64,000 nt of DNA from Guadua angustifolia (taxonomy: Eukaryota; Streptophyta; Magnoliopsida; Poales; Poaceae): assembly GCA_036346375.1 (NCBI GenBank), contig JAYEVE010000231.1:1054001-1118000 (forward strand). The letters are read 5' to 3'. Position 1 is the stretch's first letter. Every line of letters starts with the position of its first letter. Positions 1-10,281 of the stretch are shown in pieces. The position numbers and the translations under genes are program-made. The notes beneath the pieces are model-generated. The model had not been told where the DNA came from and made no database searches. It was given only the letters and a program-made list of their open reading frames with translations.

Positions 1-756
1 GATCAGACTAAACGAGTCAATTAGATTTTGGAGGATATGTTCGGAGCTTGTGCTCTAGCTTATACTCTATCATGGGATAAAAGTTAAACATATGCAGAAT
101 TTAGTTACAATAACAGCTATTAGGCGAGTTTGCAAATGCCACTATTGGAAGCTTTATATTGTCGTTCCTATCATACTCCGTTAAATTGGAATGAGACAGG
201 AGAGCTTCTTGTTTTACGACCCGATATTCTCAAGGAGGCAGAAGAGTAGATTACTATGATCAGAAAAAGGTTAAAGATAGCCTAATCGAGGCAAAAGAGC
301 TATGCTAATAATCACCAAAGGGCATTGAGTTTTGAGCATATGGATTTTGTGTATCTTAGAATTACCCCTCTTAAATGAGTCAAAAGGTTTCATACTAAAG
401 AGAAGCTTGCTCCAACATTTGTTGATCTGTTCAAAATCTTGAGTCGTAGAGGAAGTTGCTTATCAATTGGAGTTGCCTTAGCTCAAGAAGTGTCTTCAAG
501 TGCCAACAGAGCAGACACCACTAGACTCAATTGAGTTGCAAGAGGATTTGACATATAGAGAGCAACCGATTAAGATTTTGGATGTTGCTGACCGCAAGAT
601 AAGAAACAAGTCGGGCCATGGCAGAGCGGATGGAGTAATCATTTTGAAAATGACGCTACATTGGAGAGTGATGAAGATCTGAAATCAGAGTTTCTTAATT
701 TGTTTCTATAGTTGGTCTTGAATCTCGAGGCTGAGATTCTGTTGAGGGAGAAGGTT
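1..756 (+). pseudogene. Chromovirus integrase C-terminus and chromodomain-like tail (Tekay-type copy L1)
   Basis: This is the 3' end of a Ty3/gypsy pol gene, the integrase that joins element cDNA to host DNA. Across several frames with in-frame stops I read weathered versions of a tract also seen in copies A and B: a TYAEFSYNNSY-like segment near 110-130, LNWNETGE near 183-210 and an RFHTKEKLAP-like segment near 385-415. Near 545-620 lies LTYREQPIKILDV, matching the chromodomain-like C-terminal tail typical of Tekay-clade chromoviruses, which is thought to steer integration to heterochromatin. The frame is broken at least four times, so it is a pseudogene. The rest of the element lies left of the window. 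A purine-rich PPT (744-754) follows, then the 3' LTR. Assignment to a chromovirus is firm; the clade name is inference from the tail and the LTR size. Confidence 0.85.
744..756 (+). other. Polypurine tract of chromovirus L1
   Basis: The tract gagggagaagg sits directly before the LTR start at 757, the position where plus-strand DNA synthesis is primed in LTR retrotransposons. The same arrangement (PPT, then a TTTGTAAC-type LTR start) occurs on the minus strand at 38085 and 43612. Confidence 0.7.
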
Positions 757-2444
757 TATAATATCCCAATTTTGGCTTTTAATGATTTTATATTAATATT
801 TATGATATTTTCGAATTTTACAAATTTTCTAGAATTTATTTGGATTTTAAATAATAGTTTTGAATTAAGCCTAAGGTAAATAATATTTAAATCTATACAC
901 GGTTTATATAAACTTTTGTCAAAAATATTTTATTTAAATTCTAAATGTTTCAAAGTATTTTATAGATTTTTCTAGAATTTTTCTAAGTATTTTTGCTATT
1001 TATTTGAAGCTATTTGAATTTCATGAATTATTTTTATTGGGAAATCCTTTTGAAATTCGAGAAAGTCAGTTTGGGCCAAGACCCAATTGGTCTAGCCTAT
1101 TTTTCTCCACGTGCCTGATCAAGTCGCCATCGCGTCTCGGTGCCTCCGCTTGGCTCCGCCTCACCGCCGAATCTCGCTTCGCTCAACTTGTTCATCAAGT
1201 GAGACTGACAAGTAGGGCCCACTTGTCAGCTCTTTCTTCTCCATGCAGGAGACGGAGTCTGGGCGCGAGTTCCTGCCTGCCTCGAACATGGCGTCTATGT
1301 CAACCGCGTTGAGGACTCTCCGGCCAACATAAGGCGCGCATCGACTTCACTTGGACACCGCAAACCCAAACCCTAGCACTTTTGACCCGAGTCGCCATGA
1401 GTTTGCTGGATTTGGCGAGTTTCGCCCGCGCTTTGCCGCTGAGGAAAATCACCCAAATCATTGTCTCTGCGTCCGATTTTGGTCCCGCTAGCCTCGCCGT
1501 TGCCTGGTCTCACCGATGCACAACTTGGTTCAGTCGGATCTTTGCTGGAGCATCACCGTGCCATGAAACTCTAGCCACCAGTGCTTCATCGTCACCGCTA
1601 ACGAACAAGCTCGTGGTTGGCCAATCTAAGCATGTCACCAGATCCGTGACGTCAAGAGCTTGCCTAAGATGCCCTCGCCGGTCGCCGACAGTGACCTAGG
1701 GTCCTCGTGCCGCCGCCGCCACCGACATGACGTGACTTGGTGACCGACATGTGGCATCCACGCCGACACCACGCCATTCTCTTTGCCGACGGTCACCGGG
1801 CGTGTCGCCCGTGTCATCATGTCGTGCGGGTCCCGCTGTTCACGGAATCTCATAAGGCCGATCCATCATGGACCATTGCCAGTCCATCAACCCGGTCTAT
1901 GGACCAAGGGTCCACATGTGAGCCTAAAACTCAATTTTCAAGATTTATTTTATTCCTAGCTGATGTCAACGATGACACCTATAAATCATTTTTCCTTTAG
2001 AAAAATAATTTGGGAAATTCAGAATTTATCTTTTCTCAGATTTTCTTACATTGAATCTTTCCGAGCCCATTCTTCATACATGCTCCGATTGAGACGATGC
2101 AAGTTTCTAAAAATTTTAAATTCAAGATCTATTTAATGGTAAATTTTATTTGATTTTTGGAGTTCATTTGCTCTCTGGATTGTATTTATTTGGTGTCTTT
2201 CTCGATTCATGAGACATTGAAGTGCCCGGATTGTTCGAGGGTGAAGTGTTAATGCAAGCTCAAGGTCCAAATCAAAAATAGGAGCTATTCCAAGGCAAGT
2301 TGTACTTTGATCATGTTGAACCCAATTTCGCAATTGCTATATTTTTAAAATTACTACATGATATTCTATGCTTAGCATTGTTTTCAATTAATTTGGAAAT
2401 TAGCTATTTAGCCCAATTGGATTATGCCTACCTTGTCATTTGCA

Positions 2445-2598
2445 GATTTTTTTATTTAATATTTATTTTAAATCTTATTTTCAAAACTAATCGACAGGAA
2501 AAAAATTGCAAAAATACCTCCTGTCGCCCTAGTACGGGGCGATCGCCCCATACTGGGGCGATAGGTGGCTAACCTAACGGCGACAAACGGCAAAATTT
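2445..2598 (+). repeat. Left terminal inverted repeat of the MULE
   Basis: About 154 bp that pair with the reverse complement of 7104-7262, with scattered mismatches and small gaps. Both arms carry a GGCGATCGCC-type motif about 90 bp in, where transposase might bind (inference). Confidence 0.85.
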
Positions 2599-3149
2599 GA
2601 AATGTGACGGCGAAGACACAATTACGACGAATACAACATGTTACAACAAATACATTTACACATACACGAGATAAAATTATATTATTCACAATTACGACGC
2701 GCTTTTGACTCGCCCATATACCCCTGGAGGGGCCGCCGTGAATGATCCATTGACTCGGTGACCAGACACCTCGTTATGCTACGTACGGTTGAGAACACTT
2801 TGCTTGTAGTAGTAGCGGAGATGTACGGACGACATGATGGTGTGTCTCGGCGGAAGGCAATCACGCGGCGAAAGCACGACAAGTGCAAAGAAAGCGTGGC
2901 TTCGGCAGAGCACTCGCAATGCAATTTCTGAGTATGCATAGATGGGAAGTCCTCTCCAGCCTGGCACCTCTCGCGACTTTGGCCATCAAGAAGGCACGTG
3001 GTACCTCCGCTCCACGCCACTCTCCTGTCAAGCGATGTGTATGTGCCTTCCGTGTCTTGTTGGCTATGTACGAGAGACAACCGCTGAGTAGAACAGTGAT
3101 TGTCCGACATACATGCAATGGAGGCCTTGTACCGCTCAATGAAATACCT

Positions 3150-4050
3150 TTGGGTGCCTAGTAACACACCTTCAACAATACCCACCAATGGAAGGCATCT
3201 CGCCTTTCATCACCCAAATAAATCTCGCCATGTTGGTTGTCATTATTCCATAACGGAACCGCCTCGCCATGTATGAACCATTTCTCCAACGGCTCGGTCA
3301 TATCCAAATTGCGGAAACTCTTTATGCTTGTCCCTACCACGCCAATGTTTGCGCGCTTGTTGGGAGCGCATACAAGGCCGCGGGGTCATCTCCTTGCTCA
3401 TGGTAGACCATAGGTTCCTTGATGAACTAGCGCCATGTCTTGGATTCAAGATTGCTTCTTGGTTAGTTCATCCAACGCCTTCCACAAACAAGGTCGAACT
3501 TCCTCCGCTGGTTTTGTTTGCATACCGCTGAACATGTTCACAAGCTCCTTGTTCCTAACCGATGAAAAAATTGGCACCCATGTGTCTCTATGCACCACCG
3601 CTTCTTCAAGTCCGCCACTTTGCCGCTCCCACGATGTCGAACCCTTGTTGCATATCCACGATCGCCTCAAAGAACTCCTCGCATGCCGGTCATAGATGAC
3701 ACATACATCAGACGATCCTCGACAATCGCCATCTTGACTCTTTCAAGAAACCAGATCACTTCTCCGTGTTTTCCTTCCACGAAGGCCAATGCGATCGCAG
3801 AGAACTCGGTTGTTGGCGACACCACGATTGCGCTTAGAATCGGGCCCTTGTATTTCTCGCGAGGAATGTGATGTCCATGCAAATGACCGGTGATGTTGTT
3901 TTAACGCATTTATGCATGCGCCAAGTGCAAAGAAGGCCCGCCATAAGACCCACTTACTCGCGACACACCATCCGCGGAAACTCCGCAAGGTCGATGACCG
4001 CATCGGATTCCTACGTGATATTGCCTTGAGCAAGTGTGGAAAATTTCATA
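3150..4050 (-). pseudogene. Decayed MudrA-type (MULE) transposase
   Basis: MULE transposases are DDE-type nucleases that cut and rejoin element ends. On the minus strand near 3865-3900 I read PVICMDITFL in one frame followed by KYKGPIL in another. Together these match the family pattern D-G-T-F-L-x-G-K-Y-x-G around the first catalytic Asp, with a frameshift inside. Downstream (about 3740-3800) is ALAFVEGKHGEV..WFLERV, the hallmark AFVEGE..xxWxWFL block. Next comes VSSMTGMRGVL (3670-3700), a corrupted ISDRHxGI block. Further C-terminal pieces are spread over frames down to about 3160. The SWIM zinc finger expected at the C-terminus is not evident. Several frameshifts make this a pseudogene. 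It lies between matching TIRs, so it is the element's own transposase. Confidence 0.8.
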
Positions 4051-4885
4051 GAAGCCTCAGACGCCCCGAACCGTATTTGTAAAGCCGCTCTGCTTTTGCT
4101 CTCCATGCCTTCCGTAGCTAATGTTGTATCAAACCTCTTCCACGGCTCGATAATAGATCGAGGTCAGCAAAGTGGATTGTCCACGATCCGACCATAAAAT
4201 ACATTTGCCACCCAAGTGGACGACAGATTGCGGTGTTCCGGTCCGCTTCCTCCAGCTTCAGCAGCTATGCTCCATCACTTTGGAACATTTCCAGAGTCCG
4301 CCCACTTCCCTTGTATGCATGCACCGCCATGGGCACAAATCAACTACGACTTCACGTCGTAGTCTTTTTGGCGGACTTCACTACCTCGAATTGCCGCCAA
4401 GAGACATTGACCAAGATTTCACCGCATCCATCAAAGCCTCCTTGTCTTTATATATGGCCCCTGCGTGACCTCGCTCTCATGATACTCCCATGCATCTCTG
4501 CTCCTTCATTCATTGTTAGGTCTTCAAATTATAATTAGTCCACGCACCAGGGAAAGGCACCTCAGAGTATTGTCCTCCTCGTCCGAAAGTGTTTGCCATC
4601 GTGACTTCTCATCCGCACAGCCCTCCTCCTCCATCAAGTCAACTATGTGCTCCACCTCCCTCGCGGCCACCCCCCGCCCACGACTGCCTCCTCGCCCCCC
4701 AATCCTCGCCACCACCAACCTCGTGGTCCCCGCCTCCGGTCCTCGCCATCTTCATCATCGCATTCTTGCATATCCGTCTTCCCCTCCTCCATAATATCTA
4801 CCCCGACATCACGAACCTCCGACACCGATGGAGGTACTGTACCACTTACCAAAGAACATGAGCGCCACCTCGCTTACTCAAGATA

Positions 4886-5591
4886 TGATACGGATGTTCC
4901 TTTTCAACAATCGCAGATCGTCTCAAGCCCGAACGATGATCGGTGGAGGACGACGCCGGGAATCGACGCCGACCTATTGTCGCGATAATCCCGTTCCCAA
5001 TTGGCTAACACTTCTTGCAGTTCTCCCCTCAAATGGAAGCCAGCCATCTTGACGAACTCTACCTCCGGAATTTGGTATACCTTCCGGCCAGACCGCTTGA
5101 GCCATAGCAAGGGATCTTCAGAGCCGTCGTAGATGGGAAGCTCGTACCGTGGCATCTGCGGAACCCAGCGATGTTCATGGCGGTCGTGGTGCCCTCCTCG
5201 AGCCCGTGCCAGGTTCTCCTCATCCCCCTCGCTGACCTCCTCTTCGCGTAGCGCGGAACGACGGTTTTGATCTCGTGCGCCGCTCCCCTCTGTTCCAACC
5301 CGCGACTCACCCACAGATTGCTTTCCGAGAACCTTGATCAAATCCTCCAACTTCTTCTCCAGCGCTGCAAACCTCCTCTCCGCTGCATCCTCCTTCTGCT
5401 CCATGGTGATGCGCAATGATGCACCTTTCTCAACCCCCGCTATTCGGTCCTCCGATCAGAATATGATGGGATCGCCTGCTCGATACCAATTGATACGGAT
5501 GTTCCTTTTCGAACAATCGCATCGGTCTCAAGCCCGAACGATGATCGCGGAGGACGACGCCGAATCGACGCCGACCTATTGTCGCGATAAT
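4886..5591 (-). mobile_element. Internally deleted gypsy fragment (LTR end, PBS, gag N-terminus, LTR end) inside the MULE
   Basis: Two direct copies of a roughly 100-bp sequence (4886-4989 and 5491-5591) flank a minus-strand gag fragment. Read on the minus strand, the right copy ends CATCCGTATCA and is followed at once by ATTGGTATCGAGC (about 5478-5490). That is a near match to the initiator-tRNA primer-binding site TGGTATCAGAGC. This is the order expected for LTR, PBS, gag. The gag frame then runs straight into the second LTR copy. I read this as an LTR retrotransposon deleted down to its termini plus about 400 bp, either captured by the MULE or inserted into it. Complete LTR starts cannot be placed, because similarity ends at an attatcgcgac-type motif rather than TG. 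Confidence 0.65.
4904..5416 (-). pseudogene. Gag N-terminal fragment of a Ty3/gypsy element
   Basis: A 170-codon frame starts at an ATG about 60 bp after the PBS-like site. It begins with a charged coiled-coil-like stretch (ERRFAALEKKLEDLIKVL, residues 13-30) and later has PRYELPIYDGSEDPLLWL (about residues 90-107). This is the conserved entry of the retrotransposon gag (capsid) domain, pattern LPxFDGxDPxxWL. The capsid domain is cut short after about 40 residues, where the frame enters the second LTR copy. No zinc knuckle is present. The upstream acidic and basic spacer is common in gypsy gag. The frame is open but clearly truncated, so no function is expected. Confidence 0.7.
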
Positions 5592-6365
5592 GGTCGAGCG
5601 GAGCCACCGCCATTGTCGATGGCTACCGCTAGGAAGTTTAATTGACAATCAAAGCATGCGGCTATCTCGCCTTCTTTCTATTTATTCTCATACCTCTAGG
5701 AGTTACAATCGACTCAACAAACCAAAGGATAAACTTAGAAAGTAATAAGATAGAAACTCTAAAGATAGGAAGGTAAGGTTATGGAATCCCTAACAACTAA
5801 TTTATGCTCTCCAAGATGCATAGCGGTATAAACCCTATCCGCAAATTTCTACCAAAGATACCCAACATAGACGATGTCGCTAATAGGAATCAACTCTCCA
5901 TAAAACAAAGTTGTTATGCACGGCTTACTCATCGCTTCTAACCCACAGTACCAACACTTTGGGCATCCAAATTGAACATCCAAACATCCACTCCAACAAA
6001 CCCTGCAGATGTCCTATCTCTCGCCTAGATATGCCCCAGATGATCATGAAAATGCTAACAAATCCACTCCATCAATTTCTCGTATATCTCCCCATCTCCA
6101 TAAAATATTTGAAAATACAATTTCTCGACATGTCGCCTACAACGCCGGACCGAAAAATTCTTCGTTCTCCATCTAACCGCACCATATAAATGTTACATTA
6201 TATTGTCAAATTTTTTTCTCTACTAATTTCTAACTGATTGCTGACATTTCCAAAATTTTTTACTCTACTAATTTCTAACGATGGTGATCATACTAAGAAC
6301 CGACTCTAAATATATCATACTTCCTTTAATTTCTACGTCCCAATTTTCGTAACATTACTCGCACA

Positions 6366-6860
6366 ACATTTCTAAATATTGTCTACCATGTTTCATCATA
6401 ATATTACATTTCTACCGTGATTACATTTCTAAATATTGTCTACCATGTTTCATCATAATATTACATTTCTACCGAGATTACATTTCTAAATATTGCCTAA
6501 TGCATTATTTGCATAACAAAATTTTTATCGTGATAATTCTACTACATTAAATTTCTAAATATTGGCTAATATTTCTACTACATTGAATCTCAACAGCTTC
6601 TAAATACTACACAATCCTAATATTTCTAAATACTACATTAAATTTCTAAATATTGTCTAATAGAGACTACCACATTAAATTTCTACATTTCTAAATAGTA
6701 AATACTACAAATCCTAAAATTTCTAAACACTACACAATCCTAAAATTTCTAAACACTACACAATCCTAAAATTTCTAAACACTACACAATCCTAAAATTT
6801 CTAAATACTACACAATCCTAAATATTAAATACTACATTAAATTTCTAAATATTGCATATA
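6366..6860 (+). repeat. AT-rich tandem repeats near the MULE right end
   Basis: A 57-bp unit is repeated in tandem at 6366-6422 and 6423-6479 with one or two differences. Further right a 26-bp unit (aaacactacacaatcct plus aaaatttct) occurs at 6725-6750, 6751-6776 and 6777-6802, with partial copies on both sides. The motif atttctaaatattg recurs throughout. Subterminal repeats like these are common in MULEs and CACTAs and may be transposase-binding or slippage products. No gene is visible here. Confidence 0.85.
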
Positions 6861-7103
6861 AATTTTTCGGACTTACCTCCACAAAAACAACAAATCTACT
6901 TTTTTCCCCTCTTTTTTTCCTCTCTTTTCTCTCCTCTCCTTTCCTCTCTTCTTCTCACAAGAAAGCTCATTGTTCTCTTCTCACCCTACCAAATGAGAAC
7001 AAGACGGCACGGGCGATTTTAAGTGGCTTCACACCCCAGACCAAGCGATCGCCTCTAGATCCGGCGACAGTGACACGGTCCACGCTTAGCTAAAGAGCTG
7101 CTC

Positions 7104-7262
7104 GATTTCGCCGCTTGTCGCCAAGTTAGGTCAAGAACCTATCGCCCAAAGATGGGCGATCGCCTGCATCTTGGGGCGCATGGAAGGTATTTTTGCAATT
7201 TTATTTTCTCGTTGATTAGTTTTGAAATTAAGATTTAAAATAAATATTAAATAAAAAAATTC
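7104..7262 (-). repeat. Right terminal inverted repeat of the MULE
   Basis: Reverse-complement partner of 2445-2598. The outermost 50 bp are almost identical, including a single-base difference in the T run. It is followed by the second TSD copy GTCATTTGCA (7263-7272). Confidence 0.85.
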
Positions 7263-8005
7263 GTCATTTGCATGCCATGATTACTTGTCACCCTAGGATG
7301 GATAAATATTAGTTGGTTGCTAATAAATGCCAATGTGGGCTGGTTAGATCATGCTTAGTTGTTTAGCCATCCCACGTATAACTGATATCTTTTCAAAGTA
7401 CAAATTCAATTTGACTAATGGAATACGGAACATGTTTATGATTCATGGTCGTGTATTGTCACATAATAATGTTGAGTTGTTAATGACATATGTTGCATGA
7501 TAATCAACTAGAGTAGTAAATGATTTAAATTTGGGCAAGTGGCTATAAGCCGCGATGGGCCTATGTGGCATTGGGTTGGTACGTGAGTGGGAGTGCTATG
7601 GTTTCTATGAGTGATTGGAAGTCTTGCCTCATTCAATTCAGGACTTAAACTTGCAAGCCATTGAACTGGGCTAATCATGTAGCCACATGTCTGTTATAGG
7701 CCAGACCTAACTCAGTAATTTACCATGTCTTGACATACGATGCCTCAGGTGGAAGACCAAACTGAGTGTGTGGTCAGGGGAGAGCGTGTGTGCAGTGGCC
7801 TCACATCTTAAACAAGGATTGTTCCTAGTCCAAGGATAAGTTGATCCTATTCTTCTGCTATGTGTGAGAGAAGGAATTTTTCGAAAGATTTTGTTATGAT
7901 CTTCATAGCCACACGTCAATGGGTACATGTCATTACATGGCAGTATAAGTTTGATCATATCTTGTGGGTAAAATGCATAACCTCTGTGGTGTATAGATAT
8001 ATTCA

Positions 8006-8236
8006 GGGGGTGTTTGGGACAGCTCCAGCTCCACCAAAATCTGTGAAGTTGGTGGAGCAGGGTATTTCTAGCTCCAGAAATTTGTGGAGCTGGAGCTGTG
8101 GGTACATTAAGAGTGTTTAGGTAGATCACCTTGTTTACATTTTAGACTAAAAATATAAACTTAATTTACTTTATTTTAGCCTATAAGTTTCAGCTCTGAG
8201 CTGGAGCTAAGATCTGGAGCTCTCCCAAACAGGGCC
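8006..8236. mobile_element. Tourist-like (PIF/Harbinger) MITE, 231 bp
   Basis: The left end GGGGGTGTTTGGGACAGCTC and the right end (reverse complement GGCCCTGTTTGGGAGAGCTC) are imperfect inverted repeats of the GGCCxTGTTTGG class. They are flanked by the 3-bp duplication tca (8003-8005 and 8237-8239). Inside are several copies of agctccag or ctggagct in both orientations. There is no coding capacity. It is nested in the L1 LTR. Confidence 0.8.
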
Positions 8237-8933
8237 TCAGATAGTCATGTCCCCGATTATAGACAATGCTCAAGAATTACAATTAATAGTTAGATTTTAT
8301 AAAATGATAACTTGTAAAGGGAGCCTGTGCGACAATGGAAGTAATGGAATATGGTCTAGGGCTATGTGCCTATTTATTCTTGAGAAATGCCTTAAATTTA
8401 TTATTGTTATTTGTTTTACTATCATTTCAATCTATTTATTGCATTCAATTGTAAATGCCACTTTATTTCAAAACAACCATATTAGCCTTTCATTTCAAAT
8501 AACCCTTGTATATAGTTATATTAGACTCGCATTCTGTACACAACTTGTTGAGTGCTTTATGTACTCACCCTTATTACAACAAAATCATCAGTTAAAGAGG
8601 AGTCTACATCTACTCTGTAGGAGAAGTACCAGGAGGAGGTGAGTTTTTAGGGTGCGAAGCTTGTCAGTTGCTTGTGACATATTAATGGGATATCTGCAAA
8701 GTTTTTGTTCCACTGTTGTTTTATTTATTAGAGTATAAGATCTATGTGGCATAAGTATATAGAATCGACCATAAGGGCAAGTAACTATCTTTTATTCAAT
8801 AAATAGAGTTTTTATTTTGTTTCCGCTGTGTATGATTGTGATATTTTATCTATGTTGCCATTGTGTGCACTGGCGTGATCCTGGACTAGTGCAACATACA
8901 TAGAGGATCCGAATTTGCATATTCATCCCGACA

Positions 8934-9852
8934 TTAGTTCCACATTGCTTACCTAAAGTGAGTTGTAGTATATAATGTCTGTTAGGTCCAAATATAACAC
9001 CTCCGGGTTAACCTTTTTACATAAAGCGAGGACGAAAGTGTAAACAAGGTGCTATGCATGGTGATCACGGCGTCGCCTAGGCTACGCCTAGTTGCCGGCA
9101 CTGACCACCAGAGGGGCTCGCCTCGCCTGGAGATGCCAAGTCACCCACCTGGCCGTCTCAGGTGTCATTGCCGCAACGTTCAGTTGTGCGCCGGATGGAG
9201 ATGAGCAAGGTAAAAGAGTAGAGGACAGGCACTGACCTTAAGCTGGCATTGACCTAGCGTGTGGAGAGGAGACGACAAGCGAGCTCCGCCCGTCTGCTGC
9301 CACCTCTATCTCCTCCAACGCCGACACCTAGATCCGATAAGATCCCATCGCCTGACTCGCCTCGACCTCTGTCACCTCCATCATCGCCTGGAGCGACTAG
9401 GCATTGACTGCCCCTGGGAATCCAACAACATGGAACTTGATGTTGACGGCATGTAGTCATTGATAGTGTGGTGGATCCTCCAACCCCACGCCAACCAAAT
9501 TAGGTAGGTCGATGCTTCAATGGAAGGAGGTGGCGTGTCCGCAATGACCGCTCGACAAGGTCGACTTGCCTCGCCGACCGCCTCGATTTGGGAGAGGCTC
9601 GCCTCAGGCTCAAGGCAATGCGGCTTCTTCTGCTCCCCCTTGTGGGTCGGGCTTCTTCTACTCCCCCTTGTGGGTTGGGCTTCTTCTGCTCCTTGTTTGG
9701 TCACCTAATTGACGCCTAGGCGTTTAGCAGTCCAAGCGCCTCAAAGGCGACTCGCCTCGCCGGGACGCCGTGATAACCATGGTGCTATGCATGCATAGGT
9801 CCACAGCATGGTGGGTTAGGACATTGAGCAAAATTTGGACCAGAGTTTTACA
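8934..9852 (+). mobile_element. 5' LTR of a TRIM-like element, truncated and split by a hAT
   Basis: Aligned with the LTR at 10058-10281, this copy lacks its first 40 bp, exactly where the L1 chromovirus LTR ends (8933), so L1 probably inserted here. It is further interrupted by the hAT at 9057-9781. Without that insert and one TSD copy it is about 186 bp. It contains ttccacattgcttacc and a tagtatataat promoter-like box, and ends GAGTTTTACA just before a PBS-like site. Confidence 0.75.
9057..9781. mobile_element. Non-autonomous hAT element, 725 bp (family hAT-1)
   Basis: The termini are CATGGTGATCACGGCG on the left and, as reverse complement, CATGGTTATCACGGCG on the right. They are flanked by the perfect 8-bp duplication gtgctatg (9049-9056 and 9782-9789), diagnostic of hAT elements. 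The interior is GC-rich with repeated gcctaggc or gcctcgcc motifs near both ends. The open frames at 9254-9704 overlap each other on both strands and match nothing I know, so I do not call a gene. It shares its ends with the element at 13946-14557. Confidence 0.85.
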
Positions 9853-10057
9853 GATGATATCAAAGCATCGACCTTCGCTGTATGGGCTCGTGTAAGTGGG
9901 CATAAACATATGGCGATAGCTGTGTGGGCTAGAGTGGTCAGACTAAGATGGCGATGCACCAAAGATCGCACGCACGGACATGTGTTGAGGGGTAGTTCTA
10001 GGTATTTGTTGTATATACGGTGTGATGCCGAGGGCGTCAGCTCTTAAGAGAATGTGG
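9853..10057 (+). mobile_element. Internal domain of the TRIM-like element (205 bp, noncoding)
   Basis: The stretch between the two LTRs begins with the PBS and ends with the purine-rich aagagaatgtgg before the LTR start at 10058. It has no gag or pol, as expected for terminal-repeat retrotransposons in miniature, which depend on other elements' enzymes. A 70-codon frame (9835-10047) crosses the LTR boundary and is not credible. Confidence 0.7.
9855..9866 (+). other. Primer-binding site of the TRIM-like element
   Basis: TGATATCAAAGC lies two bases after the LTR end and matches 10 of 12 bases of the initiator-Met tRNA primer site TGGTATCAGAGC. It supports reading 8934-10281 as an LTR element rather than two MITEs. 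Confidence 0.7.
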
Positions 10058-10281
10058 TGTAATATCCTAACCTACCCATGTGGAATAGTGGTTGGAATTA
10101 GTCCCACATTGCTTGCCTACATTGAGTTGTAGTAGTATATAATACATGTTGAATCCAAATATAGCACCTTCAGGTTAACCCTTTTACGTGAAACGAGGAT
10201 GAAAGCGTAAGCAAGGTACTATACATGCGCAGATCCAACCCATGGTGGGCTAGGACAGCCAAATTTGGGCTAGGTGTTACA
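10058..10281 (+). mobile_element. 3' LTR of the TRIM-like element (224 bp)
   Basis: It begins TGTAATATCCTAACC and ends GGGCTAGGTGTTACA, giving TG..CA ends within longer imperfect inverted repeats. It contains gtcccacattgcttgcc and a gtatataat box that may be the U3 promoter. It aligns over its length to 8934-9852 and, in reverse, to 26575-26819. The TSD cannot be tested because the left LTR end is missing. Confidence 0.75.

Larger units (their letters stand above)
2445..7262 (-). mobile_element. Mutator-like element (MULE), 4818 bp, with 10-bp target-site duplication
   Basis: Both ends carry long terminal inverted repeats (about 2445-2598 and 7104-7262) that begin GATTTTTTTATTT and GAATTTTTTTATTT. 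They are flanked by the direct duplication GTCATTTGCA at 2435-2444 and 7263-7272. Long TIRs with a 9-11 bp duplication define Mutator-like elements. Inside are a decayed MudrA-type transposase on the minus strand (about 3150-4050), a gag-containing LTR-retrotransposon fragment (4886-5591) and an AT-rich tandem-repeat zone (6360-6860). The element sits inside the 3' LTR of chromovirus L1 and is therefore younger than it. No intact frame remains, so it is probably immobile unless helped. Confidence 0.9.
757..8933 (+). mobile_element. 3' LTR of Tekay-type chromovirus L1, split by a MULE and a MITE
   Basis: The LTR starts TATAATATCCC, a decayed TGTAACATCCC as in the LTRs starting at 38084 and 43611 on the minus strand. 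It ends near 8933, where GCATATTCA followed by a tcccgaca-type end matches the ends at 40285 (minus) and 48658. Removing the MULE with one TSD copy (4828 bp) and the MITE with one TSD copy (234 bp) leaves about 3.1 kb, close to the 3327 bp of the intact LTR at 40285-43611. The first 1.3 kb is GC-rich in part (1100-1850), like the other copies. The open frames here (for example 1004-1312 and 1382-1699) show no protein similarity I recognise and are treated as noncoding LTR sequence. Confidence 0.85.
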
